From contig NZ_JBNAFR010000003.1 in NCBI RefSeq assembly GCF_049800775.1, positions 248,001 to 312,000 of the forward strand: a stretch of DNA of 64,000 nt, in the 5' to 3' direction. A program made the position numbers and the translations under genes. The stretch's first letter is position 1, and the number at the start of each line of letters is the position of its first letter. Positions 44,331 to 53,038 of the stretch are shown here, one piece after another. Source of the stretch: Dinoroseobacter sp049800775 (lineage in GTDB: Bacteria; Pseudomonadota; Alphaproteobacteria; Rhodobacterales; Rhodobacteraceae). The notes under the pieces were generated by a model. That model did not search any database. It was not told the origin of the DNA and saw nothing but the letters and a program-made list of their open reading frames with translations.

Positions 44331-45155
44331 CTATTTCCCCGGCGAGGCAATCCGCTTGAGCAGCAGATTGGCTGAAAAGGACATGACGATCAGGATCATC
44401 GCGATGACGCTGGCCGAGACAAAATCGTTGGAAACATTCACCCGCTGATAGAGCAGCGTCTCAAGCATCAGGACCTTGGACCCCCCGAGGATGGCCGGGG
44501 TGATGTACGCCGTCAGGGCCCCGGTGAAGACCAGCGTGCCACCGATCACCAGCCCTTCGCGGGTCAGCGGCAGGATGACCCGAAAGAACACCTGAAACCA
44601 GCTCGCGCCGAGGACCCGTGCGGCTGGGATGACGTCCTTGGGGATGTTCTCCATCGCCGAGACCAGCGAGATGATCATCAGCGGCAGGAACAGCTGTAGC
44701 AGGCCGATGAACACCGCGGTCTCGGTAAAAAGCAGTCGGATCGGTGTGTCCGAGAGGCCAAGTCCGACAATCGTGTCGTTCACAATCCCGGTGCGGCCCA
44801 GGATGACGATCCATGCATAGGTCCGCGCCACCGGCGAGATCATCAGCGGCAGCACCACGAGGCCAAAGATGCGGCCCCGTGCGGTCTTGGGCAGGTTCAC
44901 GATGCAGAAGGCGGCCGCGTATCCGATCACGGCGGCCGTCCCCGCCACCAGCACGCCAAGTTTCAACGTCCGCAGGAAGACTGTTCGGTTGAGCGGTTGC
45001 GCAAAGAAATCCACGTATCCCTGCAGGCTCCACGCCCCGCCCTCGGTCTGGAAAGCAATGGACAGCAGGATCCCCACCGGCACCAGAAACACCAGAAAGG
45101 TGAAGAGGGCCGCCGGCAGGGCGAGGGCCAGTCCTTCGCTGCGGTTGAGAAACAT
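44331..45155 (-). CDS. ABC transporter permease, PotB-like
   Basis: The 274-residue protein has about six membrane helices and an EAA-like segment (NIPKDVIPAARVLGASWFQVFFRVILPL). It pairs with the next permease to form the channel. It follows the substrate-binding protein after 61 bases, where a small GC-rich stem lies. Confidence 0.9.
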   Translation of the reverse strand: MFLNRSEGLALALPAALFTFLVFLVPVGILLSIAFQTEGGAWSLQGYVDFFAQPLNRTVFLRTLKLGVLVAGTAAVIGYAAAFCIVNLPKTARGRIFGLVVLPLMISPVARTYAWIVILGRTGIVNDTIVGLGLSDTPIRLLFTETAVFIGLLQLFLPLMIISLVSAMENIPKDVIPAARVLGASWFQVFFRVILPLTREGLVIGGTLVFTGALTAYITPAILGGSKVLMLETLLYQRVNVSNDFVSASVIAMILIVMSFSANLLLKRIASPGK

Positions 45156-45180
45156 AGCGGAGCGTCCTGTCAGGGGTGGT

Positions 45181-45210
45181 CAGGGGACGCAGGCATGGCC
45201 CGGCCCCCTG
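45181..45210 (-). other. GC-rich intercistronic hairpin in the ABC operon
   Basis: CAGGGG (45181-45186) and CCCCTG (45205-45210) can form a short stem between the substrate-binding protein gene and the permease genes. Such stems often allow the binding protein to be made in excess by differential mRNA stability. The stem is short, so the call is tentative. Confidence 0.35.
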
Positions 45211-45216
45211 CGGTGC

Positions 45217-46236
45217 TTAGCGGATGACTTCGCTGTTCCACTGGTCCACCCAGGCATCGCGGTTCGTGATGATCTCGGCGGGGGGCAGGATGTTCAGCGA
45301 GTTGATCAGATCCGCGCCATAGGTCAGGTTCGAGGCGACCTCCTCGCTGACCGTGACATCCATATTGGCCGGGCTGTCGATCAGGGCTTCGGCGATCCGG
45401 GTTTGCACCTCGGCCGAGAGCCAGTAATCCATCAGCTTATAGGCCAGCTCTTCGTTGCCATTATCCTTGGTCATGATCATCACGTTCATGCCGCCCGCCT
45501 GACCTTCGGCAGGCTCGGCCCAGGCAAAGGGCAGGGGCGAGCTTTTGAACCGGCTCCAGGCGAAGCGCCCGACCGGGGCGGCGATCACCTCCTCCTGGTT
45601 CATCAGCTGCGCGAGCTCCGACGAACGGGAGTAGAAGGTGACGATGTCATCCGCGCTCTCACCGATGGCCGAGATCGTCGCGGTGAAGTCGCTGGCATCC
45701 CCGCCCGCGGCCTTGTCGAGCATCATAAGGGTGAGCGGCCCCTGCGTCCCGGTGATGTTCGGCAGTGAGACGTTGCCGGCCAGCTCCTCGCCCAGCAGAT
45801 CGCCCCAGCTGTTGATCTCGACCAGATCCGAACGATAGACGATCGAGCTTGCATAGAACGTATAGCCTACGGCCATGTTGTCACCGATCGGGTCCTGCGC
45901 CGCCGGGTAGAGCCGGTCGAAGCTGCTGATCCGTGTGGTGTCCAGCGGCGCCAGCAGACCCTTGCGCGCAAGGCTGAGCGCGTCATGGGACGAGATCACG
46001 GCCATGTCGATCACCGGGTCGGCGGCATTGGCCTCGATCTTGGCCATCCGCTCCACGCTGTTGCCGGTCTCGATCACCAGCTCGCAGCCGCAGATCTCTT
46101 CGAACGGGTCGTAGAGCGCTTCTTTGTAAGCGTCTTGGGCGAAGGAATAGACAGAGATCGTCAGGGTGTCCTGAGCCGATGCACTGCTCGCGGCGAGCGC
46201 TGCGGTCAGGGCCGCGAGGGTCAAGGTCTTGGTCAT
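45217..46236 (-). CDS. Extracellular substrate-binding protein of the PotD type
   Basis: This 339-residue protein has a signal peptide (MTKTLTLAALTAALAASSASA, with cleavage before QDT) and the periplasmic binding fold of polyamine-type ABC importers. No specific ligand residues are obvious. The operon enzymes suggest a purine compound, but the protein sequence alone looks like the polyamine/spermidine family. It overlaps the lacI stop by 4 bases. Confidence 0.88.
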   Translation of the reverse strand: MTKTLTLAALTAALAASSASAQDTLTISVYSFAQDAYKEALYDPFEEICGCELVIETGNSVERMAKIEANAADPVIDMAVISSHDALSLARKGLLAPLDTTRISSFDRLYPAAQDPIGDNMAVGYTFYASSIVYRSDLVEINSWGDLLGEELAGNVSLPNITGTQGPLTLMMLDKAAGGDASDFTATISAIGESADDIVTFYSRSSELAQLMNQEEVIAAPVGRFAWSRFKSSPLPFAWAEPAEGQAGGMNVMIMTKDNGNEELAYKLMDYWLSAEVQTRIAEALIDSPANMDVTVSEEVASNLTYGADLINSLNILPPAEIITNRDAWVDQWNSEVIR

Positions 46237-47207
46237 GGGAAGGGTCTCCTGTTGGACGGAAGGGCGGGAATGCCGGTCGAGGCGCGCAGGACGAGCCGCA
46301 TGGGGACGGTCTCGCCATGCTCCGGGGCCGGTTGGCCGTCGATCTGCGCGGTGATGATGGCGATGGCGCGGCGGGCAATGTCCTCGACATCTTGGGCCAC
46401 GGTGGTCAGGCTTGGATGCATGGCCGAGGAAAAGGCCATGTTGTCGAACCCGGTCAGGCTGATCTGTTCCGGCACGGACAGCTCGGCGCGCATCAGCTCG
46501 GACCGCACCCGCAGGGCGAGCAGATCCGACGTGGTCATGATCGCCGTCGCCCCGTCGCGGATCAGGGGCAGGATGCGCGCGATCCCGGCATCGCCCCAGA
46601 CAGTGGTATGGTCCACATCGTCCAGGGCTCCGGTCATGCCTGCGATGCGGTCGCGCTGCACCTCCGAGACGGGATCGGCCCCGAGGATCACCACCTTGCG
46701 ATGCCCGATCTCGCGGATATGCCGGGCGACCAGCGCGCCCCCGCCCATATGGTCAGCCGAGACGGCGTTCTGCGGGTCCGAGGCGGTGTTGATCACTGCC
46801 ACCGGGACGGGCATCGGATCGGGCGAGGTGCCTTTCTGAGGTACGACAAGCATCCCGTCCACACCCAGATGCAGCAAGCGGCGAAGGGCCTCGCTCTGTT
46901 CAGCGGGGCTGCCGCGGCTATCGGCAATCAGGATCCCCATATCCTGCGCATCGGCCATCATCGACAGGGTCTGCGCGATCCGGGGAAAGAGCGGATTGGT
47001 CAGATCCGGCATGACAAGACCGAGGATCCCCGTGCGTCCGCTTTGCAACGCCCGGCCCGCGAGGCTCGGGCGATAACCCATCTCGCGCGCGCGGGTGCGG
47101 ATGCGCTGGGCGAGGTCCTCGGACACGCGCCCCTTGCCGCCGAGCGCATTGGACACCGTGGTCGCGGTGACCCCGATCTCCGTTGCGATATCCTTGATAC
47201 TGACCAT
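46233..47207 (-). CDS. LacI-family transcriptional regulator of the purine operon
   Basis: This 324-residue protein has an N-terminal helix-turn-helix (VSIKDIATEIGVTATTVSNALGGKGRVS), a hinge helix around residues 48-58 and a periplasmic-binding-like effector domain with GLVMPDLTNPLFPRIAQ. It is first in the operon and probably regulates it and itself via the pair of operators upstream. The effector is probably related to the transported substrate, a nucleoside or purine, but this is inferred. Confidence 0.93.
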   Translation of the reverse strand: MVSIKDIATEIGVTATTVSNALGGKGRVSEDLAQRIRTRAREMGYRPSLAGRALQSGRTGILGLVMPDLTNPLFPRIAQTLSMMADAQDMGILIADSRGSPAEQSEALRRLLHLGVDGMLVVPQKGTSPDPMPVPVAVINTASDPQNAVSADHMGGGALVARHIREIGHRKVVILGADPVSEVQRDRIAGMTGALDDVDHTTVWGDAGIARILPLIRDGATAIMTTSDLLALRVRSELMRAELSVPEQISLTGFDNMAFSSAMHPSLTTVAQDVEDIARRAIAIITAQIDGQPAPEHGETVPMRLVLRASTGIPALPSNRRPFP

Positions 47208-47220
47208 ACGCTGCCCCTTG

Positions 47221-47276
47221 CTTGAACGTTAAACTCGCGATCTGAGTCGGGTCAATGCTTTAGTTTAACGTTCAAG
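47221..47276 (-). promoter_or_regulatory. Paired LacI-type operators around the operon promoter
   Basis: CTTGAACGTTAAACT (47221-47235) and its exact complement AGTTTAACGTTCAAG (47262-47276) are 15-bp arms. Each arm is itself a near-perfect palindrome centred on CG, as LacI-family operators are. The centres are 42 bases apart, about four helical turns. On the reverse strand TTGACC (47255-47250) and TTTAAC (47233-47228), spaced 16 bases, form a promoter whose -10 lies in the proximal arm. The lacI start is at 47207, 14 bases on. Confidence 0.85.
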
Positions 47277-47293
47277 CGCGTGGGCAAAGAGAA

Positions 47294-47317
47294 ACCCCGC
47301 AGCCGAAACTGCGGGGT
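47294..47317 (-). terminator. Rho-independent terminator of gyrB
   Basis: On the reverse strand a 9-bp perfect stem (ACCCCGCAG with CTGCGGGGT) and a 6-base loop are followed by TTCTCTTT. The hairpin lies 26 bases after the gyrB stop and between gyrB and the LacI operators. It isolates gyrB from the LacI operon. Confidence 0.85.
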
Positions 47318-47342
47318 CCGTTCGGTCGTGACGGGCCTGCGT

Positions 47343-49760
47343 CTAGAAGTCGAGATTCTCGACGCTCAGGGCGTTCTGCTGGATGAAGGCGCGGCGCGGT
47401 TCGACCACATCCCCCATCAGCTTGGTGAAGATGTCATCGGCATCGGCCACATCCTCGATCTGCACCTGCAGAAGCGTGCGCGCCTCGGGGTCCAGCGTCG
47501 TTTCCCAAAGTTGATCCGGGTTCATTTCGCCCAGACCCTTGTACCGCTGCAGGGATTGACCCTTCTCCCCCTCGTCGAGGATTGCCTTGAGCAGGGCGAG
47601 CGGGCCATGGATCATCTGATCCCGTTCCTTGCGGGTCAGGCGTGCGGGGTCGCGATAGACCTCGCGGCTTTCACGCGAGACCGAGGACAGCTTGCGCGCC
47701 TCGCCCGAGCGGAGCACCGCGCCATCCAGCGTGCGGATCTCTTCGACCCCGCGCAGCACGCGGCTCAGCCGGATGCCGTGATCCTGGGTGATGCGTCCCT
47801 GCCAGCCGCGTTCATACTCGACGGCCACAAGGTCGAGCCGCTTGGCCACGGAATCGGCCACCTGTTGCAGGTCGTCATCGGCGCGACCCGGGTCGAACGC
47901 CCCGGCAATCGCGGCCTGTTCGAGGATCGGGCGCGGGTAATGGGTCGGAAAGGCGTCGAGGATCCGCTTGAACTGCCGCGCGGCCTCGACCACCCGGGCA
48001 AGGTCCTGTCCGGCGATCTCTTCGCCCGCAGGCAGGCGCAGCACGGCGCCCTCGATCCCTTGGGCGATCAGGTGATCTTCCAGCGCCGCCTGGTCCTTGA
48101 GGTAGACCTCGGACTTGCCGCGCGCGACTTTGTAGAGCGGCGGCTGCGCGATGTAGAGATAGCCGCCCTCGATGATCTCGGGCATCTGCCGGAAGAAGAA
48201 GGTCAGCAGCAGCGTCCGGATATGCGCGCCGTCCACATCCGCGTCCGTCATGATGACGATCTTGTGGTAGCGCAGCTTCGAGATGTCGAACTCGTCCCGC
48301 CCGATCCCGGTGCCGAGCGCGGTGATCAGCGTGCCGATCTCCTGGCTCGACAGCATCCGGTCGAAGCGCGCACGTTCCACGTTCAGGATCTTGCCGCGTA
48401 GGGGCAGAACCGCCTGATTGTGGCGCGACCGACCCTGTTTGGCCGAGCCGCCGGCGCTGTCCCCCTCCACGAGGAAGATCTCGGAATTCGCCGGATCCTT
48501 CTCCTGGCAATCGGCGAGCTTGCCGGGCAGGGAGGCCACATCCATCGCCGTCTTGCGCCGGGTCAGTTCCCGCGCCTTGCGGGCGGCCTCGCGGGCGAGC
48601 GCGGCCTCGATGATCTTGCCGACGATCTGCTTGGCCTGTGCCGGGTTCTCTTCGAACCACTCGCCGAGCTTCTCGTTGACGAGACCCTCAACGGCGGGCC
48701 GAACCTCGGAGGAGACGAGCTTGTCTTTCGTCTGGCTCGAGAATTTCGGATCCGGAACCTTCACCGACAACACGCAGGTCAGCCCTTCGCGCGCGTCATC
48801 GCCGGTGAAGTTCACCTTCTCGCGCTTCGCGATGCCGCTGGATTGCGCGTAGGAGTTGATCGTCCGGGTCAACGCACCGCGAAAACCTGCGAGATGGGTG
48901 CCGCCATCGCGCTGCGGGATGTTATTGGTGAAGGGCAGAACCGTCTCGTGATAGCTGTCGTTCCACCACATGGCGACCTCGACCCCGATCCCGTCCTTCT
49001 CGCCATCCATGAAGATCGGCGCGTCCATCACGGCGGTTTTCGAGCGGTCGAGATATTTCACGAACTCGCGCACGCCGCCTTCGTAGAACAGGTCCGAACG
49101 GAGCGGTTCCGCCGGGCGCTCATCCTCGAGTATGATCCGCACCCCGGAATTCAGGAAAGCCAGCTCGCGCAGGCGGGTCTCCAGCGTCTTGAAGACATAT
49201 TCGAGGTTCGAGAACGTGTCGGTCGAGGCGAGGAACCGCACCTCGGTGCCCTTTCGGCCCTCGGCATCACCAACCACGCGCAGATGCTCGGTGGTCACGC
49301 CGCCCTCGAAGCGGGCGTAATGCTCCTTGCCGTCGCGCCAGATCCGCAGTTCCAGCCAGTCCGACAGGGCGTTCACAACTGATACGCCCACCCCGTGCAG
49401 ACCGCCCGAGACCTTGTAGGAGTTGCTGTCGAACTTCCCGCCCGCATGGAGCTGGGTCATGATGACTTCGGCGGCGCTGACGCCTTCCTCCTCATGCAGA
49501 CCGACGGGAATTCCGCGTCCATTATCGCTCACGGAAACGCTCGAATCCGCGTGGATTTTGACCGTCACGGCGTCCGCGTGACCGGCCAGCGCTTCGTCGA
49601 TGCCGTTATCCACGACCTCGTAAACCATATGGTGCAGGCCCGAGCCATCATCGGTGTCACCGATATACATGCCCGGACGCTTTCGCACAGCCTCCAAGCC
49701 CTTGAGAACCTTAATGGAATCGGCGCCATAATCCTCGGGCGCCTGCGCGGTCTCTGCCAT
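47343..49760 (-). CDS. gyrB: DNA gyrase subunit B
   Basis: The start at ATG 49760 (805 residues) gives MAETAQAPEDYGADSIKVLKGLEAVRKRPGMYIG, the standard GyrB start; a longer open frame upstream to 49943 is not used. The ATPase domain, EGDSAGG, DADVDGAHIRTLLL toprim motifs and QRYKGLGEMN are present. With GyrA it introduces negative supercoils. It lies about 23 kb from recF, instead of directly following it. Confidence 0.97.
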   Translation of the reverse strand: MAETAQAPEDYGADSIKVLKGLEAVRKRPGMYIGDTDDGSGLHHMVYEVVDNGIDEALAGHADAVTVKIHADSSVSVSDNGRGIPVGLHEEEGVSAAEVIMTQLHAGGKFDSNSYKVSGGLHGVGVSVVNALSDWLELRIWRDGKEHYARFEGGVTTEHLRVVGDAEGRKGTEVRFLASTDTFSNLEYVFKTLETRLRELAFLNSGVRIILEDERPAEPLRSDLFYEGGVREFVKYLDRSKTAVMDAPIFMDGEKDGIGVEVAMWWNDSYHETVLPFTNNIPQRDGGTHLAGFRGALTRTINSYAQSSGIAKREKVNFTGDDAREGLTCVLSVKVPDPKFSSQTKDKLVSSEVRPAVEGLVNEKLGEWFEENPAQAKQIVGKIIEAALAREAARKARELTRRKTAMDVASLPGKLADCQEKDPANSEIFLVEGDSAGGSAKQGRSRHNQAVLPLRGKILNVERARFDRMLSSQEIGTLITALGTGIGRDEFDISKLRYHKIVIMTDADVDGAHIRTLLLTFFFRQMPEIIEGGYLYIAQPPLYKVARGKSEVYLKDQAALEDHLIAQGIEGAVLRLPAGEEIAGQDLARVVEAARQFKRILDAFPTHYPRPILEQAAIAGAFDPGRADDDLQQVADSVAKRLDLVAVEYERGWQGRITQDHGIRLSRVLRGVEEIRTLDGAVLRSGEARKLSSVSRESREVYRDPARLTRKERDQMIHGPLALLKAILDEGEKGQSLQRYKGLGEMNPDQLWETTLDPEARTLLQVQIEDVADADDIFTKLMGDVVEPRRAFIQQNALSVENLDF

Positions 49761-49979
49761 GAGAGCCTTCCTGTTGTTTTCTTTAAGTTTATACAAGTCT
49801 TGGGGGGGGATGTCACGCGGTTGCAACAAGATATAGCGGTTTTGGCCCGGGCGGCCGGGCCTCTGGCCGGGGTGGGGCTTGCCGCCGTGGCGACAGGTCG
49901 CCATCACGGGGCCGTAGCGGCTCTGCGGGCGACAAGCGGTCACCGCGCCCTAGGTAGGCCGAGGAAGGAGAAACCCCCT

Positions 49980-50636
49980 ATGGTTCTGCAACTGCGCGGT
50001 GTCACGAAATCCTATCAGACCACCGATGGCCCGCTGCCGGTTTTGCGCGGCGTCGATCTGGGCCTGAACGCAGGCGAGACCCTCGCCCTGACCGGCGAGA
50101 GCGGGTCGGGCAAGAGCACGCTTTTACATCTGGTGGGCGGTCTCGACACCCCGGATGCGGGGGTGATCGAGGTCGCGGGCGCGGATGTGGCGCGGATGGA
50201 TGACACCGCCCGCGCGGCCCTGCGCCGCGAGACGGTTGGGGTCGTGTTTCAGCAGTTCAACCTGATCCCTGCGCTGGATGTGGCGGCCAACCTGTCCTTT
50301 CAGGCGCGGCTTGCCGAGCGGCACGATCCGGACTGGCAGGCGGAACTCGCCGAGCGTCTGGGTCTCGCATCCTATCTGCAGCGGTATCCGGAGCAGCTGT
50401 CCGGGGGGCAGCAGCAACGCGTCGCCATCGGGCGCGCGCTGGCCACGCGCCCGGCGATCCTGTTGGCGGATGAGCCGACCGGCAATCTTGACGAGGGCAC
50501 GGCGGATGCGGTGCTGGCGCTGATGCTCGAGCTGGTCGAAGAGACCGAGGCGGCGCTGCTCATGGTCACCCATTCCGAGCGTCTAGCCGACCGGATGGCG
50601 CGGCGGGTTCATCTGCGTCGCGGGCAGACAAGCTGA
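49980..50636 (+). CDS. ABC transporter ATP-binding protein, LolD/MacB type
   Basis: The start at ATG 49980 (218 residues) has a GGAG upstream. Walker A is GESGSGKST (39-47), the signature is LSGGQQQR (140-147) and the Walker B is ILLADEPTGNLD (160-171). This is the MacB/LolD family that powers mechanotransmission-type permeases. Its stop overlaps the start of the permease gene by one base (50636). It is divergent from gyrB. Confidence 0.92.
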   Translation: MVLQLRGVTKSYQTTDGPLPVLRGVDLGLNAGETLALTGESGSGKSTLLHLVGGLDTPDAGVIEVAGADVARMDDTARAALRRETVGVVFQQFNLIPALDVAANLSFQARLAERHDPDWQAELAERLGLASYLQRYPEQLSGGQQQRVAIGRALATRPAILLADEPTGNLDEGTADAVLALMLELVEETEAALLMVTHSERLADRMARRVHLRRGQTS

Positions 50637-53038
50637 TGCGGCGGACCGCGCTTTCGGGGATGATGGCCCATTGGCGGCGTCATCCGGGGCAGTTCCTGAC
50701 CCTGATCCTCGGGCTTGCGCTGGCCACGGCGCTCTGGTCCGGGGTGCAGGCGATCAATGCGGAGGCGCGGTCGAGCTATGCCACCGCGGCCGCCGCGCTT
50801 GGTCAGGACGAGTTGAACCAGCTGGTGGATCCATCGGGCCCGATCCCCGAGGCGACCTATATCGCCCTGCGCCGGGCTGGCTGGGGCGTGTCGCCGGTGC
50901 TGGAGGGACGGATCACCCGGGATCTTGGGGTGATCCGGGTGCTGGGGATCGACCCGATAACTGCGCCGCCCCAGGCCCAGATGGTGGATCTGAGCGCGCC
51001 GGGGGACTTGCTGGCCTTCATGGCCGGGCGCGCCTATGCGCCACCGGAACTCGCCGCCCAGCTCGGGCCGCAATTCGAGGGGCAGGAGGTGCGGGTGGCC
51101 GCCAGCCTGCCCGCCGGGACGTTGATGATGGATGTGGGGCAGGCGCAGCGCGTGCTCGACCGCCCGGATCAGGTCACGCGCCTTCTGGTCTGGGCCGAGC
51201 ACCCCCTGACCCGCCGCCCGCTCGCCGAGATTGCCCCTGCCCTGCAGGAGGCCACCCCCGAGGATCGTGGCGATGTCGCCCGGCTCACGGACAGTTTCCA
51301 CCTCAACCTCACGGCTTTCGGGTTTCTGTCCTTTGCTGTCGGGCTGTTCATCGTCCATGCCGCCATTGGCCTCGCCTTCGAGCAGCGGCGACCGACCTTT
51401 CGCACCCTGCGCGCGCTGGGCGTGCCCGCCCGCACGCTGGTGGGCCTGCTGGCGGCCGAGGTGCTGGTGCTGTCGCTGGTGGCCGGAGTGATCGGCGTCG
51501 CTTTGGGCTATGCGATTGCGGCGGCTCTCCTGCCGGATGTGGCGGCGACCCTGCAAGGGCTCTACGGGGCGAGCGTGGATGGCGCGCTCAGTCTGCGGAC
51601 GAGCTGGTGGATTGCGGGGCTCGCCATCTCGGTGCTGGGCGCGATCGCGGCGGCGGCGCAGAGCCTCTGGCGGCTCTGGCACCTGCCGGTGCTGGCCCCG
51701 GCGCAACCCCGGGCCTGGGCGCGCGCCTCGGCCCGGTCCATGCGGGTGCAGGGTGGCGTGGCGGCGGGGATGATCCTGCTGGGGCTCACCCTGCTCTTTG
51801 CCGGGCAGGGGTTGGTGGCGGCCTTTGCGATGCTGGCGCTGCTGCTGCTGGGGGCGGCTTTGGCCCTGCCGGTTGTTCTCTCGGTCGCGCTGGGATTGGG
51901 CGCGCGTGGCGCGCGCTCCGTGCTGGGCCAGTGGTTCTGGGCCGATACGCGGCAGCAATTGCCGGGCTTGTCGCTGGCCCTGATGGCGCTGCTGCTGGCG
52001 TTGTCGGCCAATATCGGGGTGGGGACCATGGTGGGCAGTTTTCGCCTGACCTTCACCGGCTGGCTCGATCAACGTCTCGCCTCCGAGCTCTATGTGACCG
52101 CCCGCTCCGAGGCCGAGGCGGCAGAGTTGCGCGCCTTTCTCGCCCCGCGCAGCACCGCAATCCTGCCGATCTGGAGCGTCGAAGCCGCCCTGCCCGGAGG
52201 GCCCGGCGAGATCTTTGGCGTGGCGGATCACCCGACCTATCGGGACAACTGGCCCCTGCTGACGGCGGTCCCGGAGGTTTGGGACCGCGTGGCCGATGGA
52301 TCGGGCATTCTGATCAACGAGCAATTGTCGCGCCGCGAAAGGCTCCGCCCCGGGGATCGGCTCCCACTGCCTGGCCCGTGGGAGGCCGAGATCGTCGGGG
52401 TCTATTCCGACTACGGCAACCCGCAGGGGCAGGTGATGGTCGGGCTCAGCCGCTTCGAAGCGCAATTCCCGCAGGCCGCGCAACTGCGCTACGCCGTGCG
52501 CCTGCCGCCGGACGAGACGGAGGCAGTGATGACCGCCCTGCAGCGCGAGTTCGGCCTGCCCTCCAGCACGATGATCGATCAGGCAACGGTCAAGGCGATC
52601 TCGCTCGCGGTGTTCGAACGGACCTTTACGGTAACCGCCGCGCTCAATGTGCTGACCCTTGGGGTGGCGGCGATTGCCATGCTCACCAGCCTGCTGACGC
52701 TTGCGCGGATGCGGGTGCCCCAGCTGGCCCCGGTCTGGGCGCTGGGCCTCACCCGGCGACGGCTCGCTGGGCTGGAACTGATGCGCGCGGCGCTCCTTGC
52801 GGCGCTGACGGCGGTGCTGGCCCTGCCCGTGGGCCTCGTGCTGGCCTGGGCCTTGCTCGCGGTCGTCAATGTCGAGGCCTTTGGCTGGCGGTTGCCCATG
52901 CATCTCTTCCCCGCCGACTGGCTACGCCTCGCGGTGCTGGCGCTGGCCGCGGCGCTGCTCGCCTCAGCCTGGCCGGTGCTGCGGCTGGCGCGCACGGCGC
53001 CCTCGGATCTGTTGAAGGTGTTTGCCAATGAACGTTAG
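50636..53038 (+). CDS. FtsX-like ABC permease
   Basis: The 800-residue membrane protein has an N-terminal helix (residues 15-35), a large periplasmic domain, then two groups of helices around a second periplasmic domain, with FtsX-type segments LGFGFLS-like and LTLGVAAIAMLTSLLTLARMR at the end. This is the usual MacB/FtsX-like double-domain layout. It works with the ATPase and probably moves a lipid or hydrophobic substrate. Its stop overlaps the next gene start by 11 bases. Confidence 0.85.
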   Translation: MRRTALSGMMAHWRRHPGQFLTLILGLALATALWSGVQAINAEARSSYATAAAALGQDELNQLVDPSGPIPEATYIALRRAGWGVSPVLEGRITRDLGVIRVLGIDPITAPPQAQMVDLSAPGDLLAFMAGRAYAPPELAAQLGPQFEGQEVRVAASLPAGTLMMDVGQAQRVLDRPDQVTRLLVWAEHPLTRRPLAEIAPALQEATPEDRGDVARLTDSFHLNLTAFGFLSFAVGLFIVHAAIGLAFEQRRPTFRTLRALGVPARTLVGLLAAEVLVLSLVAGVIGVALGYAIAAALLPDVAATLQGLYGASVDGALSLRTSWWIAGLAISVLGAIAAAAQSLWRLWHLPVLAPAQPRAWARASARSMRVQGGVAAGMILLGLTLLFAGQGLVAAFAMLALLLLGAALALPVVLSVALGLGARGARSVLGQWFWADTRQQLPGLSLALMALLLALSANIGVGTMVGSFRLTFTGWLDQRLASELYVTARSEAEAAELRAFLAPRSTAILPIWSVEAALPGGPGEIFGVADHPTYRDNWPLLTAVPEVWDRVADGSGILINEQLSRRERLRPGDRLPLPGPWEAEIVGVYSDYGNPQGQVMVGLSRFEAQFPQAAQLRYAVRLPPDETEAVMTALQREFGLPSSTMIDQATVKAISLAVFERTFTVTAALNVLTLGVAAIAMLTSLLTLARMRVPQLAPVWALGLTRRRLAGLELMRAALLAALTAVLALPVGLVLAWALLAVVNVEAFGWRLPMHLFPADWLRLAVLALAAALLASAWPVLRLARTAPSDLLKVFANER

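Noticed and set aside
50609..52903. Reverse-strand open frame of 764 codons opposite the FtsX-like permease
   Set aside because: It is the antisense shadow of the permease gene, rich in His, Arg, Gly and Gln with no domain, a common effect of high G+C.
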